In this document: piece after piece, positions 35,195 through 45,301 of the stretch | How positions within the stretch are numbered: position 1 is the first letter of the stretch | How the letters are laid out: every line of letters begins with the position of its first letter | Origin: Serratia quinivorans | GTDB lineage: Bacteria; Pseudomonadota; Gammaproteobacteria; Enterobacterales; Enterobacteriaceae | Length of the DNA stretch: 64,000 nt | Assembly (NCBI RefSeq): GCF_946227985.1 | Contig: NZ_CAMKGL010000001.1 | Span: forward strand, 434,001 to 498,000 | Direction: 5' to 3' | Made by a program: the position numbers and the translations under genes | Notes under the pieces: generated by a model | Seen by the model: only the letters and a program-made list of their open reading frames with translations | Database searches by the model: none | What the model was told of the DNA's origin: nothing

Positions 35195-35389
35195 TCAATA
35201 CAATAACGTCATGAGGCTAAAGAACAGCAATGTCAGGGCAATGATAAACCCGGTTTGCAGCGTTTTGCGCAGCAGGCGGCCCTGGGCCCAGCGGGTCGCG
35301 CTCAGGCGGTTGTCGATCGCAAACAGCGCCGGCACCATCAGCAGCACATAAACCAGCATCAGCATGGCGGTCAGAGGTTGTTGGCTCAT
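35195..35389 (-). CDS. Small two-helix membrane protein, Fur-controlled
   Basis: 64 residues with two hydrophobic segments (about 8-24 and 46-63) joined by a basic loop. It starts at ATG 35389, with GGGAG upstream, and overlaps the stop of a 24-codon leader frame by 4 bp (ATGA). A sigma70 promoter overlapped by a Fur box lies about 165 bp upstream, so it should be made under iron limitation. Family not recognised. Its neighbours, melY and gcd, give no functional hint. Confidence 0.65.
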   Translation of the reverse strand: MSQQPLTAMLMLVYVLLMVPALFAIDNRLSATRWAQGRLLRKTLQTGFIIALTLLFFSLMTLLY

Positions 35390-35460
35390 GCAAGACTCCC
35401 CGTACCGGTAGGGATGGGGAGGACGATAGCGATTTTTTGTCTGCTGCGGTGTTGAATCAT
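35386..35460 (-). CDS. 24-residue leader peptide coupled to the small membrane protein
   Basis: An ATG at 35460 with GGAG 4-5 bp upstream opens a 24-codon frame that is basic at first (M-I-Q-H-R-S-R-Q-K) and ends G-S-L-A. Its TGA overlaps the ATG of the membrane-protein gene. A GC-rich hairpin (35475-35492, GGCCGC/GCGGCC) sits just before its ribosome site. It is probably a translated leader that couples expression, or a micro-protein in its own right. Confidence 0.45.
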   Translation of the reverse strand: MIQHRSRQKIAIVLPIPTGTGSLA

Positions 35461-35552
35461 ATGTCTCCAAAGAGGGCCGCCCGAAAGCGGCCGCCAGTCT
35501 ACTGCCTGTCATATTGAGATGATTGTCAGCCACTGCCGGGGCCAACGCAGTT

Positions 35553-35581
35553 ATAATATTGCGAATGATAATCATTATCAA
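35553..35581 (-). promoter_or_regulatory. Sigma70 promoter overlapped by a Fur box
   Basis: On the minus strand: -35 TTGATA (35576-35581), a 17-bp spacer, and -10 TATTAT (35553-35558). The 19-bp Fur box occupies 35561-35579 and matches GATAATGATAATCATTATC at 17 of 19 positions, covering the spacer and -35. Classic Fe-Fur repression is predicted. The nearest minus-strand genes downstream are the 24-codon leader and the 64-residue membrane protein. Confidence 0.8.
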
Positions 35582-35681
35582 CATGTGAGGTGAAATTTAT
35601 TGTAGGGAAGGTTTTGCGGGAGTGTTTATCGTGAAAGAGCACGCCGGATGGCGTGCTCTGTGATAGGGCTAAACTCGACGA

Positions 35682-38057
35682 TTATTTTTCATCTGGCAGT
35701 GCGTAAGCAACGATATAGTCGCCCAGCTTGGTGCCAAAGGAACCATGGCCGCCGGCAGAAATGACCACGTACTGTTTGCCGTTGACCTCATAGGTCATTG
35801 GCGTCGCCTGGCCACCGGCCGGCAACCGCGCTTCCCACAGTTTTTCACCGTTGGTCACGCTGAAGGCACGCAGATAGTTGTCCGCCGTTGCGCCAATAAA
35901 GAACACATTCCCGGCGGTTGAGACCGGTCCGCCCAACATCGGCATACCCATTTTGAACGGCAGCGGCAGCGGAGAGCTGTCGCGCACGGTACCAATGCGT
36001 TTTTTCCACACGATATCGTTGGTCTTCAGATCCACCGCAGAAATGTAACCCCAGGCAGGCTGTTTGCACGGCAGGCCAAGTGGCGACAGGAACGGGTTCA
36101 GGGTCACGCCGAACGGCACACCGTACTGCGGCTGGACGCCGGCCTCGGTACCGCTGCCGCCTTTATCGCCGACCGGCGGCTCGATTGGGTTGCCTGGGCC
36201 GCGTGGGATCAGTTTTGATACAAACGGCAGCGCGATAGGGTTGGCGATGGCCACCTGACGGTCAGTATCGACAGACAGGCCACCCCATTCGAACATGCCG
36301 AGGTTACCCGGGAATACCAAAGTGCCCTGTTCGGAAGGCGGGGTGAAGGTGCCCTCATAACGCAGGCTGTGGAACATCACCCGGCAAACCAGTTGGTCAT
36401 AAATGGTGGCGCCCCACATATCTGCACCGGTCAGTTTTTTCTCAGGGCGGAAAGTCAGCTCAGAGAAAGGCTGAGTCGGTGACAGACGGTCGCCCTTGGC
36501 CGGGCCTTGCGGAACCGGTTTTTCCGGTGCAGGAACTACCAGCTCACCGTTGGTGCGGTTAAGAACGAAGATGTTACCGGTCTTGGTCGGCACATAAATC
36601 ACCGGCACCTTGTTGCCGCTCTTGTCGGTGATATCCGCCAGCGTTGGCTGGGCCGGTACGTCCATATCCCACAGGTCGTGGTGCACCGTTTGATAGAACC
36701 ACACCAGTTTACCGGTAGAAGCGTTCAATGCCAGCAGGCCGCTGGCGTAGCGCTCCATGTTCGGCGTGCGATCGCCGCCCCAGATATCCGGAGTGGTCAC
36801 CCCCATTGGCAGGTAAACGATATCCAGCTTGGCATCATAGGCTGAAGGCGCCCAGGAGTTTGGCGAGTTCGGCGTGAAGTGGTGTTCATCCGCCGGGATG
36901 GCGTTGGGATCATCTGCACCCGGATCAAACGCCCACAGCAGTTTGCCGCTGTTGACATCAAAACCGCGGATCACGCCCGAAGGTTCGCGATTGGAGTAGT
37001 TATCGGTCACCGCACCGGCAATGACAATCACCTTGTCGGTGATCACCGGCGGTGAGGTCGGCTCATAATGGCCCGGAGTGGCATACGGCATATTGCTTTG
37101 CAGATTGAGTTCGCCGTTATTGGCGAAGTCGGCGCAAGGCTTGCCGGTCTCGGCATCCAAAGCAAACAGGCGGCCATCATTCACCGGCAGGATAATGCGG
37201 CGTGCGCACTGTGCCGGAGAGGCGTCGCTGGCGTTGCCTGCGGCGGCAGAGGTCTCATGATAAGAGACGCCACGGCAGGTAATGTGCTGGAAGGTAGGGT
37301 TGAACTTCAACTGAGGATCAAACTGCCACTTTTGCTTGCCGGTGGCCGCGTCCAGCGCGAACAGCTTCTGGTGCGGGGTGCACAGATAGAGCGTGTCGCG
37401 GATTTTAATCGGGGTCACTTCGTTGGTGATTTCCCCCGGATCGTTGGCGGTTTTCAGGTCGCCGGTCTGGAAGGTCCAGGCTTCCTTGAGCTGACCGACG
37501 TTCTTGTCATTGATCTGGCTCAGTGGGGAATAACGCGTGCCTTCCTGCGTACGGCCATAGGCCGGCCAATCGGCGTCTGATGCCTGAGGGGCAACCTTCA
37601 CCTGGGCCGGTTCAAGGGTACCGTTGATCTCTTGCGGATCGTTAAACACCGCGTAGGCCAGTACTGCGACGGTAAACACCAGCGCGATACTCAGTGCGCT
37701 GTAGGCCAACTTGCCGCTGGCAATCAGCTTGTGATAGATAAACGGCAATACCAGCCACAGGCCGAAGAAGAAGGTGACGTCCAGACGTGGCGTCAGCGCC
37801 CAGAAGTCCGGGCCAACCTCCCACAGCGCCCAAATTGTGGTGCCGAGTAAAAATACGGCATACAGCAGCAGGGCAGTGGCGCGGCGGCGAGCCAACAGCC
37901 AGGCGGTAACCAGCAACACCAGGCCGGCAATGATGTAATACAGCGAACCGCCGAGTTTGGCCAGCCAGATGCCGCCTCCCAGCAGATAGAGCCCGCTCAG
38001 CGCGGCAAATAATGCCGTGATGATGATGAGCGGCGACAATGATGCTTTATTTTGCAT
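35682..38057 (-). CDS. gcd: PQQ-dependent membrane glucose dehydrogenase
   Basis: 791 residues (E. coli Gcd 796). About five N-terminal membrane segments (residues 10-140), then a large periplasmic eight-bladed propeller with tryptophan-docking repeats and a quinoprotein signature (D-W-P-A-Y-G-R-T-Q-E-G-T-R-Y-S). It oxidises glucose to gluconolactone in the periplasm and passes electrons to ubiquinone. PQQ must come from elsewhere, as no pqq genes are in this window. In rhizosphere Serratia this reaction underlies gluconate production and phosphate solubilisation. Confidence 0.95.
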   Translation of the reverse strand: MQNKASLSPLIIITALFAALSGLYLLGGGIWLAKLGGSLYYIIAGLVLLVTAWLLARRRATALLLYAVFLLGTTIWALWEVGPDFWALTPRLDVTFFFGLWLVLPFIYHKLIASGKLAYSALSIALVFTVAVLAYAVFNDPQEINGTLEPAQVKVAPQASDADWPAYGRTQEGTRYSPLSQINDKNVGQLKEAWTFQTGDLKTANDPGEITNEVTPIKIRDTLYLCTPHQKLFALDAATGKQKWQFDPQLKFNPTFQHITCRGVSYHETSAAAGNASDASPAQCARRIILPVNDGRLFALDAETGKPCADFANNGELNLQSNMPYATPGHYEPTSPPVITDKVIVIAGAVTDNYSNREPSGVIRGFDVNSGKLLWAFDPGADDPNAIPADEHHFTPNSPNSWAPSAYDAKLDIVYLPMGVTTPDIWGGDRTPNMERYASGLLALNASTGKLVWFYQTVHHDLWDMDVPAQPTLADITDKSGNKVPVIYVPTKTGNIFVLNRTNGELVVPAPEKPVPQGPAKGDRLSPTQPFSELTFRPEKKLTGADMWGATIYDQLVCRVMFHSLRYEGTFTPPSEQGTLVFPGNLGMFEWGGLSVDTDRQVAIANPIALPFVSKLIPRGPGNPIEPPVGDKGGSGTEAGVQPQYGVPFGVTLNPFLSPLGLPCKQPAWGYISAVDLKTNDIVWKKRIGTVRDSSPLPLPFKMGMPMLGGPVSTAGNVFFIGATADNYLRAFSVTNGEKLWEARLPAGGQATPMTYEVNGKQYVVISAGGHGSFGTKLGDYIVAYALPDEK

Positions 38058-38415
38058 AGTATTATCCTTACCAAAATGAAAAGTCCCCGATTTAGAGATT
38101 AAGCCATATCCAAAAAAACACGCGGTTTCTCCCTAAAAATCCATCCCGTACGTTTGGCAAACCCTCTCCAGCGCCAAGGCTAAAAGGCCGTGGCAGTTAA
38201 CATGGGGAGGCGGGTTTTGGCTTATTGAAAAACTCTGTCATGGGGGACGAAGTAAAAAAGCACTGAATCCGGCGTAGCGTTTTGCCTCTTCATCGAGAGG
38301 TTGGCGACCGCTCCGCCTGAAGCGCGGCTAGGTTACTCTGATTGTTATTCTTTCGTTGCATACCTTGTGCTGTTTCGGCGATTTTTTGTTGGCTTTATCA
38401 ATGGAAATTAGCGGT
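38058..38415. other. Intergenic region upstream of gcd
   Basis: About 360 bp between the gcd start and the 3' end of the LysR gene, both on the minus strand. It should hold the gcd promoter. Apart from a short hairpin-like CCTCT/AGAGG repeat near 38285-38301, I see no gene or clear site. Confidence 0.4.
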
Positions 38416-39420
<1,005 letters not shown>

Positions 39421-39486
39421 CTAGTCCTGATGTGGGAGCGACGTTATCTTTTGTCTTTCACGCCACTCTTATCGGGAAATAAATGA

Positions 39487-40269
39487 ATGAAATATTTTGC
39501 AGCCACAGCACTTTCTATGTCGATGGCGATTTCCGGCAGTGTCGGGGCAGAAACTCTGGAGTCGGAAGAGCGGGTTAAAAGTGTTTCACCGGCATTGGCC
39601 CAATTTCAGCGTGACACATTACAGGGCGATCTTTGGCAGCGTCCGGCGCTTTCGCCGCGCGACCGCAGCGTGATCACCATCGCAGCCGTAATCGCCCGTA
39701 ACCAAAGCGCGTTGATGGCAGAGCAATTCAACCAGGCATTGGACAACGGCGTAAAAGCTACTGAATTGTCGGAGATTATCACCCATCTGGCTTTCTATAC
39801 CGGCTGGGGTAATGCCATGGCGGCAGTGGCGGTTGCGCGTGAGGTTTTCCAACGGCGCGGCATTAATGTTGCCGAATTGCCGGCGGCGGATCCCCAACGG
39901 CTGCCGCTGGATGAAGCGGCGGAACAGCTGCGGGCCAGTGCGGTAGAAAACGCGGTCGGCAGTGAGCAATTTCCTGGGCTGGTTGCCTACACCTCGGGCG
40001 TGCTGTTTCACGATCTTTGGCTCCGGCCGGCACTGGCACCCCGCGATCGCAGTTTGGTTACGGTGAGCGCACTGGTGGCCAACGGGCAAGTGGCGCAAAT
40101 GACCTTCCATCTCAACAGGGCAATGGACAACGGCCTGACCCAGCAACAGGCTGGCGAGGTTATTGCTCATCTGGCGTTCTACGTCGGTTGGCCCAACGCC
40201 ATGTCCGCCGTCCCGGTTGCCAAAGAAGTGTTTGCCAGGCGTGCCTCTTCATCACCTGTTATCCCTTAG
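39487..40269 (+). CDS. Secreted tandem carboxymuconolactone-decarboxylase-like protein
   Basis: 260 residues. The signal peptide ends near V-G-A-E (about residue 21). Two homologous halves follow: R-P-A-L-S-P-R-D-R-S-V-I-T-I through T-H-L-A-F-Y-T-G-W-G-N-A-M, and R-P-A-L-A-P-R-D-R-S-L-V-T-V through A-H-L-A-F-Y-V-G-W-P-N-A-M. Both carry the gamma-CMD Leu/His/Trp block and lack the AhpD CxxC pair. A periplasmic tandem CMD is unusual for a decarboxylase. Followed 85 bp later by a cupin gene; these two and the LysR form a module of unknown substrate. Confidence 0.75.
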   Translation: MKYFAATALSMSMAISGSVGAETLESEERVKSVSPALAQFQRDTLQGDLWQRPALSPRDRSVITIAAVIARNQSALMAEQFNQALDNGVKATELSEIITHLAFYTGWGNAMAAVAVAREVFQRRGINVAELPAADPQRLPLDEAAEQLRASAVENAVGSEQFPGLVAYTSGVLFHDLWLRPALAPRDRSLVTVSALVANGQVAQMTFHLNRAMDNGLTQQQAGEVIAHLAFYVGWPNAMSAVPVAKEVFARRASSSPVIP

Positions 40270-40354
40270 GATTTATCCGGTGAAATGACTCACAGCCTCT
40301 ACAATTATTTTGTCTATATTAGCGTCGGCCGCGTTTGCCTAAACGGAGAAAACA

Positions 40355-40750
40355 GTGAAAATTCAACGCAGCGGTTCCCAACCCTCCCGTCCGGGCCCAG
40401 AAAACTATTTTACCGGTAAGGTGCGGATCGATGCGCCGTTTGCCGGCAGTGAGCCGGCCCGCGTAGGCGGTGCTACCGTGACCTTTGAGCCAGGTGCGCG
40501 CACTGCCTGGCACACCCATCCGCTCGGCCAGACGTTGATCGTCACCCAGGGGCGCGGTTGGATCCAGGTGTGGGGCGAGGAGATCCAGGAAATGAACCAG
40601 GGTGATATCGTCTGGATCCCGGAAGACGTCAAACACTGGCACGGCGCGACACCGGAGACGGCCATGACCCACATTGCCATCGCCGAATCATTAAACGGCA
40701 GCCCGGTGGGTTGGCTGGAGCAGGTCAGCGACGCGCAGTACCAAAAGTAA
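40355..40750 (+). CDS. Cupin-domain protein, mandelonitrile-lyase-like
   Basis: 131 residues forming a single cupin barrel. Metal ligands are visible in [11 protein letters not shown] and the late K-H-W-H-G-A. This small family includes manganese-dependent (R)-hydroxynitrile-lyase-like cupins and is often paired with CMD proteins. The start has GGAG upstream at about 8 bp. Substrate unknown; probably in one operon with the tandem CMD gene. Confidence 0.78.
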   Translation: MKIQRSGSQPSRPGPENYFTGKVRIDAPFAGSEPARVGGATVTFEPGARTAWHTHPLGQTLIVTQGRGWIQVWGEEIQEMNQGDIVWIPEDVKHWHGATPETAMTHIAIAESLNGSPVGWLEQVSDAQYQK

Positions 40751-40812
40751 TGACTACGCTGTTAGCGGCACACTGGCCCGCAGGGTGCGGGCCATGGGCT
40801 AGTTTCAGAGGG

Positions 40813-42288
40813 TTAACTCCCCAGCCCGCCGAGGCACAGGTACTTAATCTCAAGATAATCCTCGATACCGTATTTTGACCCCTCACGGCCCAGCCCGGAG
40901 TTTTTAACCCCGCCGAAGGGGGCGACTTCGGTGGAAATCAGCCCTTCATTAATGCCAACGATGCCGTATTCCAGCGCTTCGGCGACGCGCATTACCCGAC
41001 CAATATCCCGGCTGTAGAAGTACGAGGCCAGGCCAAACGGCGTGTCATTGGCCAGCTCAATGGCTTCGGCTTCGCTATTAAAACGGATCAGCGGCGCTAC
41101 CGGACCAAAGGTCTCTTCATGGAAGATTTTGGCCTGCCGTGATACCTCGGTCAGAATGGTCGGCGTAAAGAAGTTATTGCCCAGCGCATGGGGTTTGCCA
41201 CCCAGCAGAACAGTGGCTCCCAGTTGCACTGCATCGGCGATATGCTCGCTGACTTTTTCCACGGCGGCCGGGTTAATCAACGGGCCGATAGTGACGCCGT
41301 CGTCCAGGCCGTTGCCCACTTTTAGCTTCTCTACCGCCGCTTTCAGCTTTTCTGCGAAGGCGTCGTAGATGCCATCCTGAACCAGAAAACGGTTGGTACA
41401 CACGCAGGTCTGGCCGGCATTACGGTATTTGGAAGCCACGGCGCCTGTCACAGCGGCGTCCAGATCGGCATCGTCAAACACGATAAACGGCGCGTTGCCG
41501 CCCAGTTCCATACTGGTCTTTTTGATGGTCGGGGCACACTGTGCCAGCAGTTGCGCACCGACCTCGGTGCTGCCGGTGAAGGAGAGTTTGCGTACGTCCG
41601 GGTTGGCGGTCAATTCCGCCCCTATGGCCTGGCTCGGGCCGGTTATCACGTTGCAAACACCGGCCGGTAAACCCGCACGCTCGGCCAATACGGCGATAGC
41701 CAGTGCAGAGAAGGGGGTTTGGCTGGCGGGGCGGATCACCCCGGTACAGCCCGCGGCCCAGCCGGGGCCCGCTTTACGGGTGATCATCGCCGCCGGGAAA
41801 TTCCACGGCGTAATGGCAGCGAATACCCCAATCGGCTCTTTCTGCACGATAATGCGGCGGCCAGCCTGGGGCTGCGGAATGGTGTCGCCGTAGACGCGTT
41901 TGCCTTCTTCGGCAAACCACTCGATAAAGGACGCCGCGTAGGCAATCTCACCCCGGCTTTCCGCCAGCGGCTTGCCCTGTTCTGCGGTCATGATCAGCGC
42001 TAAATCGTCCTGATTTTCCATCATCAACTCGAACAGGCGGCGCAGTTTGCCGGCCCGTTCTTTGGCGGTCAATGCGCGCCAGGCCGGCTGGGCCTTTTTC
42101 GCGGCGGCGATCGCCAGCGCGGTCTCTTTGGCCCCCAACGCCGGCACCTGACCGACCAGTTCGCCGGTGGCGGGATTGTGGATCTTGAGGCTCTGGTCGC
42201 CTTTGATCGGCAGCCATTGCCCGTCGATATAGTTGGCCTCGCGGAACAGCGCAGGATCTTTGAGGGTGGCAGAGAAGTGATTGCTCAT
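40813..42288 (-). CDS. gabD: NADP-dependent succinate-semialdehyde dehydrogenase
   Basis: 491 residues. Aldehyde-dehydrogenase motifs: W-N-F-P-A-A-M, general base Glu in M-E-L-G-G-N-A-P, and the catalytic Cys in G-Q-T-C-V-C-T-N-R, where the second Cys is typical of GabD redox control. I start at ATG 42288 (GGAAG upstream). The longer frame to 42342 adds non-homologous residues. It stands alone here without gabT. It may oxidise succinate or glutarate semialdehyde. Confidence 0.88.
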   Translation of the reverse strand: MSNHFSATLKDPALFREANYIDGQWLPIKGDQSLKIHNPATGELVGQVPALGAKETALAIAAAKKAQPAWRALTAKERAGKLRRLFELMMENQDDLALIMTAEQGKPLAESRGEIAYAASFIEWFAEEGKRVYGDTIPQPQAGRRIIVQKEPIGVFAAITPWNFPAAMITRKAGPGWAAGCTGVIRPASQTPFSALAIAVLAERAGLPAGVCNVITGPSQAIGAELTANPDVRKLSFTGSTEVGAQLLAQCAPTIKKTSMELGGNAPFIVFDDADLDAAVTGAVASKYRNAGQTCVCTNRFLVQDGIYDAFAEKLKAAVEKLKVGNGLDDGVTIGPLINPAAVEKVSEHIADAVQLGATVLLGGKPHALGNNFFTPTILTEVSRQAKIFHEETFGPVAPLIRFNSEAEAIELANDTPFGLASYFYSRDIGRVMRVAEALEYGIVGINEGLISTEVAPFGGVKNSGLGREGSKYGIEDYLEIKYLCLGGLGS

Positions 42289-42505
42289 CGGTTTTCTTCC
42301 TTTTTCAGAATTCAACACAGGGTGACCTACCCCAAACGGCACCCCTTTACCCTAGCAAACTTTTCCGCCTCTATTTGCCCGATCCGTGACAACTAATCAA
42401 TTTGCCGTCAAGCGCACCTTCTGTACAAAAAACATCCGCCGTCAGGACGATACTGAAATCAGCAGGCATATGACCCTTTTCGATGTGATTAAAAGGAGTG
42501 TGCAA

Positions 42506-42718
42506 ATGATGAAATCAGTGGACAGACATCTTTATGGCGGCGGAGAAATGGATTTTTTGGCTTCCAGCATTGCGCTGATGGAGTGGCAGGGGCGAGAGGT
42601 CGACGCCGGCAAAGTGGCCGGCAACATGTCGGAGTCGCAAAGCCGCTTGTTCTTTGAACGCCTGAGCTATTTCCGTCAGCTTTATCAGGCGGCCACAACG
42701 GTGGAACACAGCGTATAA
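42506..42718 (+). CDS. Small conserved-looking hypothetical protein
   Basis: 70 residues, soluble, with no signal. I chose ATG 42506 because AAAAGGAG lies 7 bp upstream, far better than upstream ATGs. It reads L-Y-G-G-G-E-M-D-F-L-A-S-S-I-A-L-M-E-W-Q and later S-R-L-F-F-E-R-L-S-Y-F-R-Q-L-Y, suggesting two helices. Family not recognised. A strong terminator follows 15 bp after the stop, supporting a real gene. Confidence 0.65.
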   Translation: MMKSVDRHLYGGGEMDFLASSIALMEWQGREVDAGKVAGNMSESQSRLFFERLSYFRQLYQAATTVEHSV

Positions 42719-42732
42719 ACCTAATCTACTGA

Positions 42733-42754
42733 CCCCGCCGACGCGGGGTTTTTT
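42733..42754 (+). terminator. Rho-independent terminator
   Basis: CCCCGC-CGAC-GCGGGG followed by TTTTTT. It ends the 70-residue protein gene and abuts the stop of the convergent flavin-protein gene. Confidence 0.92.
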
Positions 42755-43667
42755 ATTCCGACCACACCCCGGTATTGAGCGTTGCCGGGGAGAACTCAAG
42801 ATTACGGCCGCGCCACGGCAGGGCCTGTGAAAAACGCCATGCGCGCTGTATATCGAAGCGCCAGTAGCGCTCCGCACCCGCCACACCCTGGCCCCTCTCT
42901 GCTTGCCAGAGGATCTGTGTTTCCCCCTGCAAATGTAAAACATCCCCGCGTTCAAAATCGATAAACAGCAACGCCGCCCGCGGTTGCGCCAACAGGTTAC
43001 CCAGGGTATTCATATAGCGATTGCCACGAAAATCCGGTATCCACAGGGTGTTTCCCTCCAGATAGATAAACCCCGGTTTTCCGCCCCGGTGCGAAATATC
43101 CACGCCACCTTGCGCCAGCTGGGTATGGGCAGCACTGGCCACGAAACAGGTATCCGCGTTGCGGATCAACGCCTGTGCCGCCGCATCCAACGTAGTGAGA
43201 TATTCGATTGGCGCAGGGTTGGCGGGGGCCGGATACAGCTCGCGCCGCTGAATATACTGCGGACAGTTGCCAAAGCTTTGCCTGACTTCGATCTCAATGC
43301 GGTTTTTGTCGGTACGTCCGATCACACCGTTGGCGCGGTTACGGCGTCGGTTGCTAAAATCCAGCCCCAGCGCTCCCACCGGCTGGCCGGGTTGCAATGC
43401 TGCCTGCGCCGGATCGTCGCTGCGGCGTGGGGTGCTGATACGCAGATGGGTGCTGTCCGGCGTGCGCAAAAAACCGGGCGGGCCGCTAAACAACGTAGCC
43501 ACCGGCCAACCTTGCTGGTCCAGCGTGGCGACAAACAGGTAAGGCAGTGCCTCGAAAAACTTGCGGTGCTGGTCAGGCATGCTGGGGAAAATTCCGCCGC
43601 CCACCTGGTCAAATCCGGCCAGGGTCTGGGCACGTAGTTCATCGGGGTGGAACATCTGCGGGATCAT
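42753..43667 (-). CDS. Pyridoxamine-phosphate-oxidase-like FMN-binding protein
   Basis: 304 residues with a split-barrel flavin fold. Patterns include P-Y-L-F-V-A-T-L-D-Q-Q-G-W-P-V-A-T-L-F-S-G-P-P-G and, in the second half, D-I-S-H-R-G-G-K-P-G-F and N-R-Y-M-N-T-L-G-N. ATG 43667 is chosen with GAGAGG upstream; the longer frame to 44045 runs through the GST gene and is spurious. Only 5 bp separate it from the GST gene, so they are one operon. Such proteins reduce or bind electrophiles, but substrate and reaction are unknown. Confidence 0.75.
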   Translation of the reverse strand: MIPQMFHPDELRAQTLAGFDQVGGGIFPSMPDQHRKFFEALPYLFVATLDQQGWPVATLFSGPPGFLRTPDSTHLRISTPRRSDDPAQAALQPGQPVGALGLDFSNRRRNRANGVIGRTDKNRIEIEVRQSFGNCPQYIQRRELYPAPANPAPIEYLTTLDAAAQALIRNADTCFVASAAHTQLAQGGVDISHRGGKPGFIYLEGNTLWIPDFRGNRYMNTLGNLLAQPRAALLFIDFERGDVLHLQGETQILWQAERGQGVAGAERYWRFDIQRAWRFSQALPWRGRNLEFSPATLNTGVWSE

Positions 43668-43672
43668 CGGAT

Positions 43673-44290
43673 TTACCTCTCGACGGGGTAAGGCAGCGAC
43701 GGCATGGCAAAGAAGCCGGGCAATGCGGCAATGCGCGCTATCCAGCGCTGGATTGCCGGGTACGGGGCCAGCGAAATCCCCCCTTCCGGCGCTACCGCCA
43801 CATAGCTGTAGCAGGCCAGATCGCCAATGGTGGCCTGTGCCGTCGCCAGAAACTGACGGTCGGTCAGATGCTGCTCCATTTGTGGCAGGAAGCGCGCGCT
43901 GACGGCCTGCGCGGCCTGATAATCCTCTGTTACCCCAAACTGGGCGATCAAACGGGCGGAAGCCGGGCCATAGCGAACTTCTCCCGCCGCTTTGGACAGC
44001 CATTCCTGCACCTGGGCCGCCGCCACGGGTTCTTCGGGTAACCAATGGCTATCCGGCGCATAACGCTTGGCCAGATACACCAAAATGGCATTGCTGTCGG
44101 CCAGTGCCAGCTCACCATCCACCAGTACCGGGATCTGGCCGAAAGGGTTCAGGCGCAGAAAGGCCTCGCTTTGGCGCACCGCTGCGGGGGCTTCGATAAA
44201 TTCATACGACAGTTCGAGCATCCGCAACAGCAACTCCACGCGGTGGACGTGGCCGGAAAGCGGGGTACCGTACAGTTTTAGCTTTTGCAT
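43673..44290 (-). CDS. Glutathione S-transferase
   Basis: About 205 residues. Thioredoxin-like N-terminal domain with K-L-Y-G-T-P-L-S-G-H-V-H-R-V-E and the cis-Pro block G-Q-I-P-V-L, followed by S-N-A-I-L-V-Y-L, then an all-helical domain. ATG 44290 has GGAG 7 bp upstream. It diverges from a LysR gene and is coupled to the flavin-protein gene, forming a small detoxification unit probably under that LysR. Confidence 0.85.
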   Translation of the reverse strand: MQKLKLYGTPLSGHVHRVELLLRMLELSYEFIEAPAAVRQSEAFLRLNPFGQIPVLVDGELALADSNAILVYLAKRYAPDSHWLPEEPVAAAQVQEWLSKAAGEVRYGPASARLIAQFGVTEDYQAAQAVSARFLPQMEQHLTDRQFLATAQATIGDLACYSYVAVAPEGGISLAPYPAIQRWIARIAALPGFFAMPSLPYPVER

Positions 44291-44388
44291 AATCACACTC
44301 CAGAGGGATTTTAATCAGCATACTCTTGCAGTCGGTGAGCGAAATCCGGCAATCTGGAAATTAATAATTTCAATTTATGGAATAGTCT

Positions 44389-45294
44389 ATGGATCGGTTG
44401 GACGAACTGGCGATTTTTGTAGCGGTGATCCAGCACGGCAGCCTGGCCGCCGCCGGTCGCAAACTGCGACGTTCCGCCCCGGCGGTGACCCGGGCCATCG
44501 CCTCGCTGGAGCAGCGTTTTGGCGCCAGGCTGGTTGAACGCACCACCCGGCGGCTGGCCCCGACCGAGGCCGGGCTGCGGCTGGCGGAGCGGGCGCATTT
44601 ATTGCTGCATGAATACCAGGCGGCGGTACTGGATACGGCGGATACCCAGCTCAGCGGGCTGTTGCGCATTACCTCACCGGTGCAGTTCGGGCGTAAGCAC
44701 GTGGCACCGGTGGTGATGGCGTTTCTCGATCTTTACCCGCAGACGCAAATTGAAATGGTGCTCAACGATCGCAACCTGGATTTGATCGACGAGGGGCTGG
44801 ACGTGGCGGTGCGCATCGGCCATTTGCAGGACTCTTCCCGCGTGGCGCGTCGGTTGGGGCAGGTATCCCGGGTGACGGTTGCCAGTCCGGCCTATCTGGC
44901 GCTACGCGGCGAGCCATTGGAACCGGCGCAGTTGGTCGATCATGACACTATCGTCGGCACCCAGCGGGCGTCGCTGCGCGAATGGCGGTTTGGCCCACAG
45001 GAAAACGGTGACAGAGTAAGGCTGACGCCGCGCTTGCTGCTCAATGACGTTGAAACCCAGTTGCTGGCGGCGCGAGCAGGCAAGGGCATCGCCCGCTTGC
45101 TGTCGTATCAGGTGGCAGACGACCTGGCGGCGGGGACGCTGGTGCGCCTGCTGCCGGCGTTTGAACCCTTGCCGATGCCGGTGCAACTGGTGGCGCAACA
45201 TAGCCAACGCATGCCGCTAAAAGTGCGTACCTTCTGGGATTATGCCTGGCAGGAATTAAGTCAGTTGGCGCAAATTCAGCCGCCGTTAAAATAG
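44389..45294 (+). CDS. LysR-family transcriptional regulator
   Basis: 301 residues. HTH A-A-A-G-R-K-L-R-R-S-A-P-A-V-T-R-A-I-A-S-L-E, then the LysR co-inducer domain. It diverges from the GST/flavin-protein operon by about 98 bp, the classic LysR arrangement, so that operon is the likely target. It also precedes the kynurenine-type cluster on its own strand, separated by a 14-bp hairpin. Confidence 0.87.
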   Translation: MDRLDELAIFVAVIQHGSLAAAGRKLRRSAPAVTRAIASLEQRFGARLVERTTRRLAPTEAGLRLAERAHLLLHEYQAAVLDTADTQLSGLLRITSPVQFGRKHVAPVVMAFLDLYPQTQIEMVLNDRNLDLIDEGLDVAVRIGHLQDSSRVARRLGQVSRVTVASPAYLALRGEPLEPAQLVDHDTIVGTQRASLREWRFGPQENGDRVRLTPRLLLNDVETQLLAARAGKGIARLLSYQVADDLAAGTLVRLLPAFEPLPMPVQLVAQHSQRMPLKVRTFWDYAWQELSQLAQIQPPLK

Positions 45295-45301
45295 CGATTC
45301 A

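Noticed and set aside
35386..35581. RyhB-like small RNA downstream of the Fur box
   Set aside because: The RyhB core is not recognisable and two coding frames follow with ribosome sites, so a coding transcript is more likely.
43668..44045. N-terminal extension of the flavin-protein frame to 430 residues
   Set aside because: The extension lies inside the GST gene in another frame and has no family resemblance; a good ATG with a ribosome site exists at 43667.
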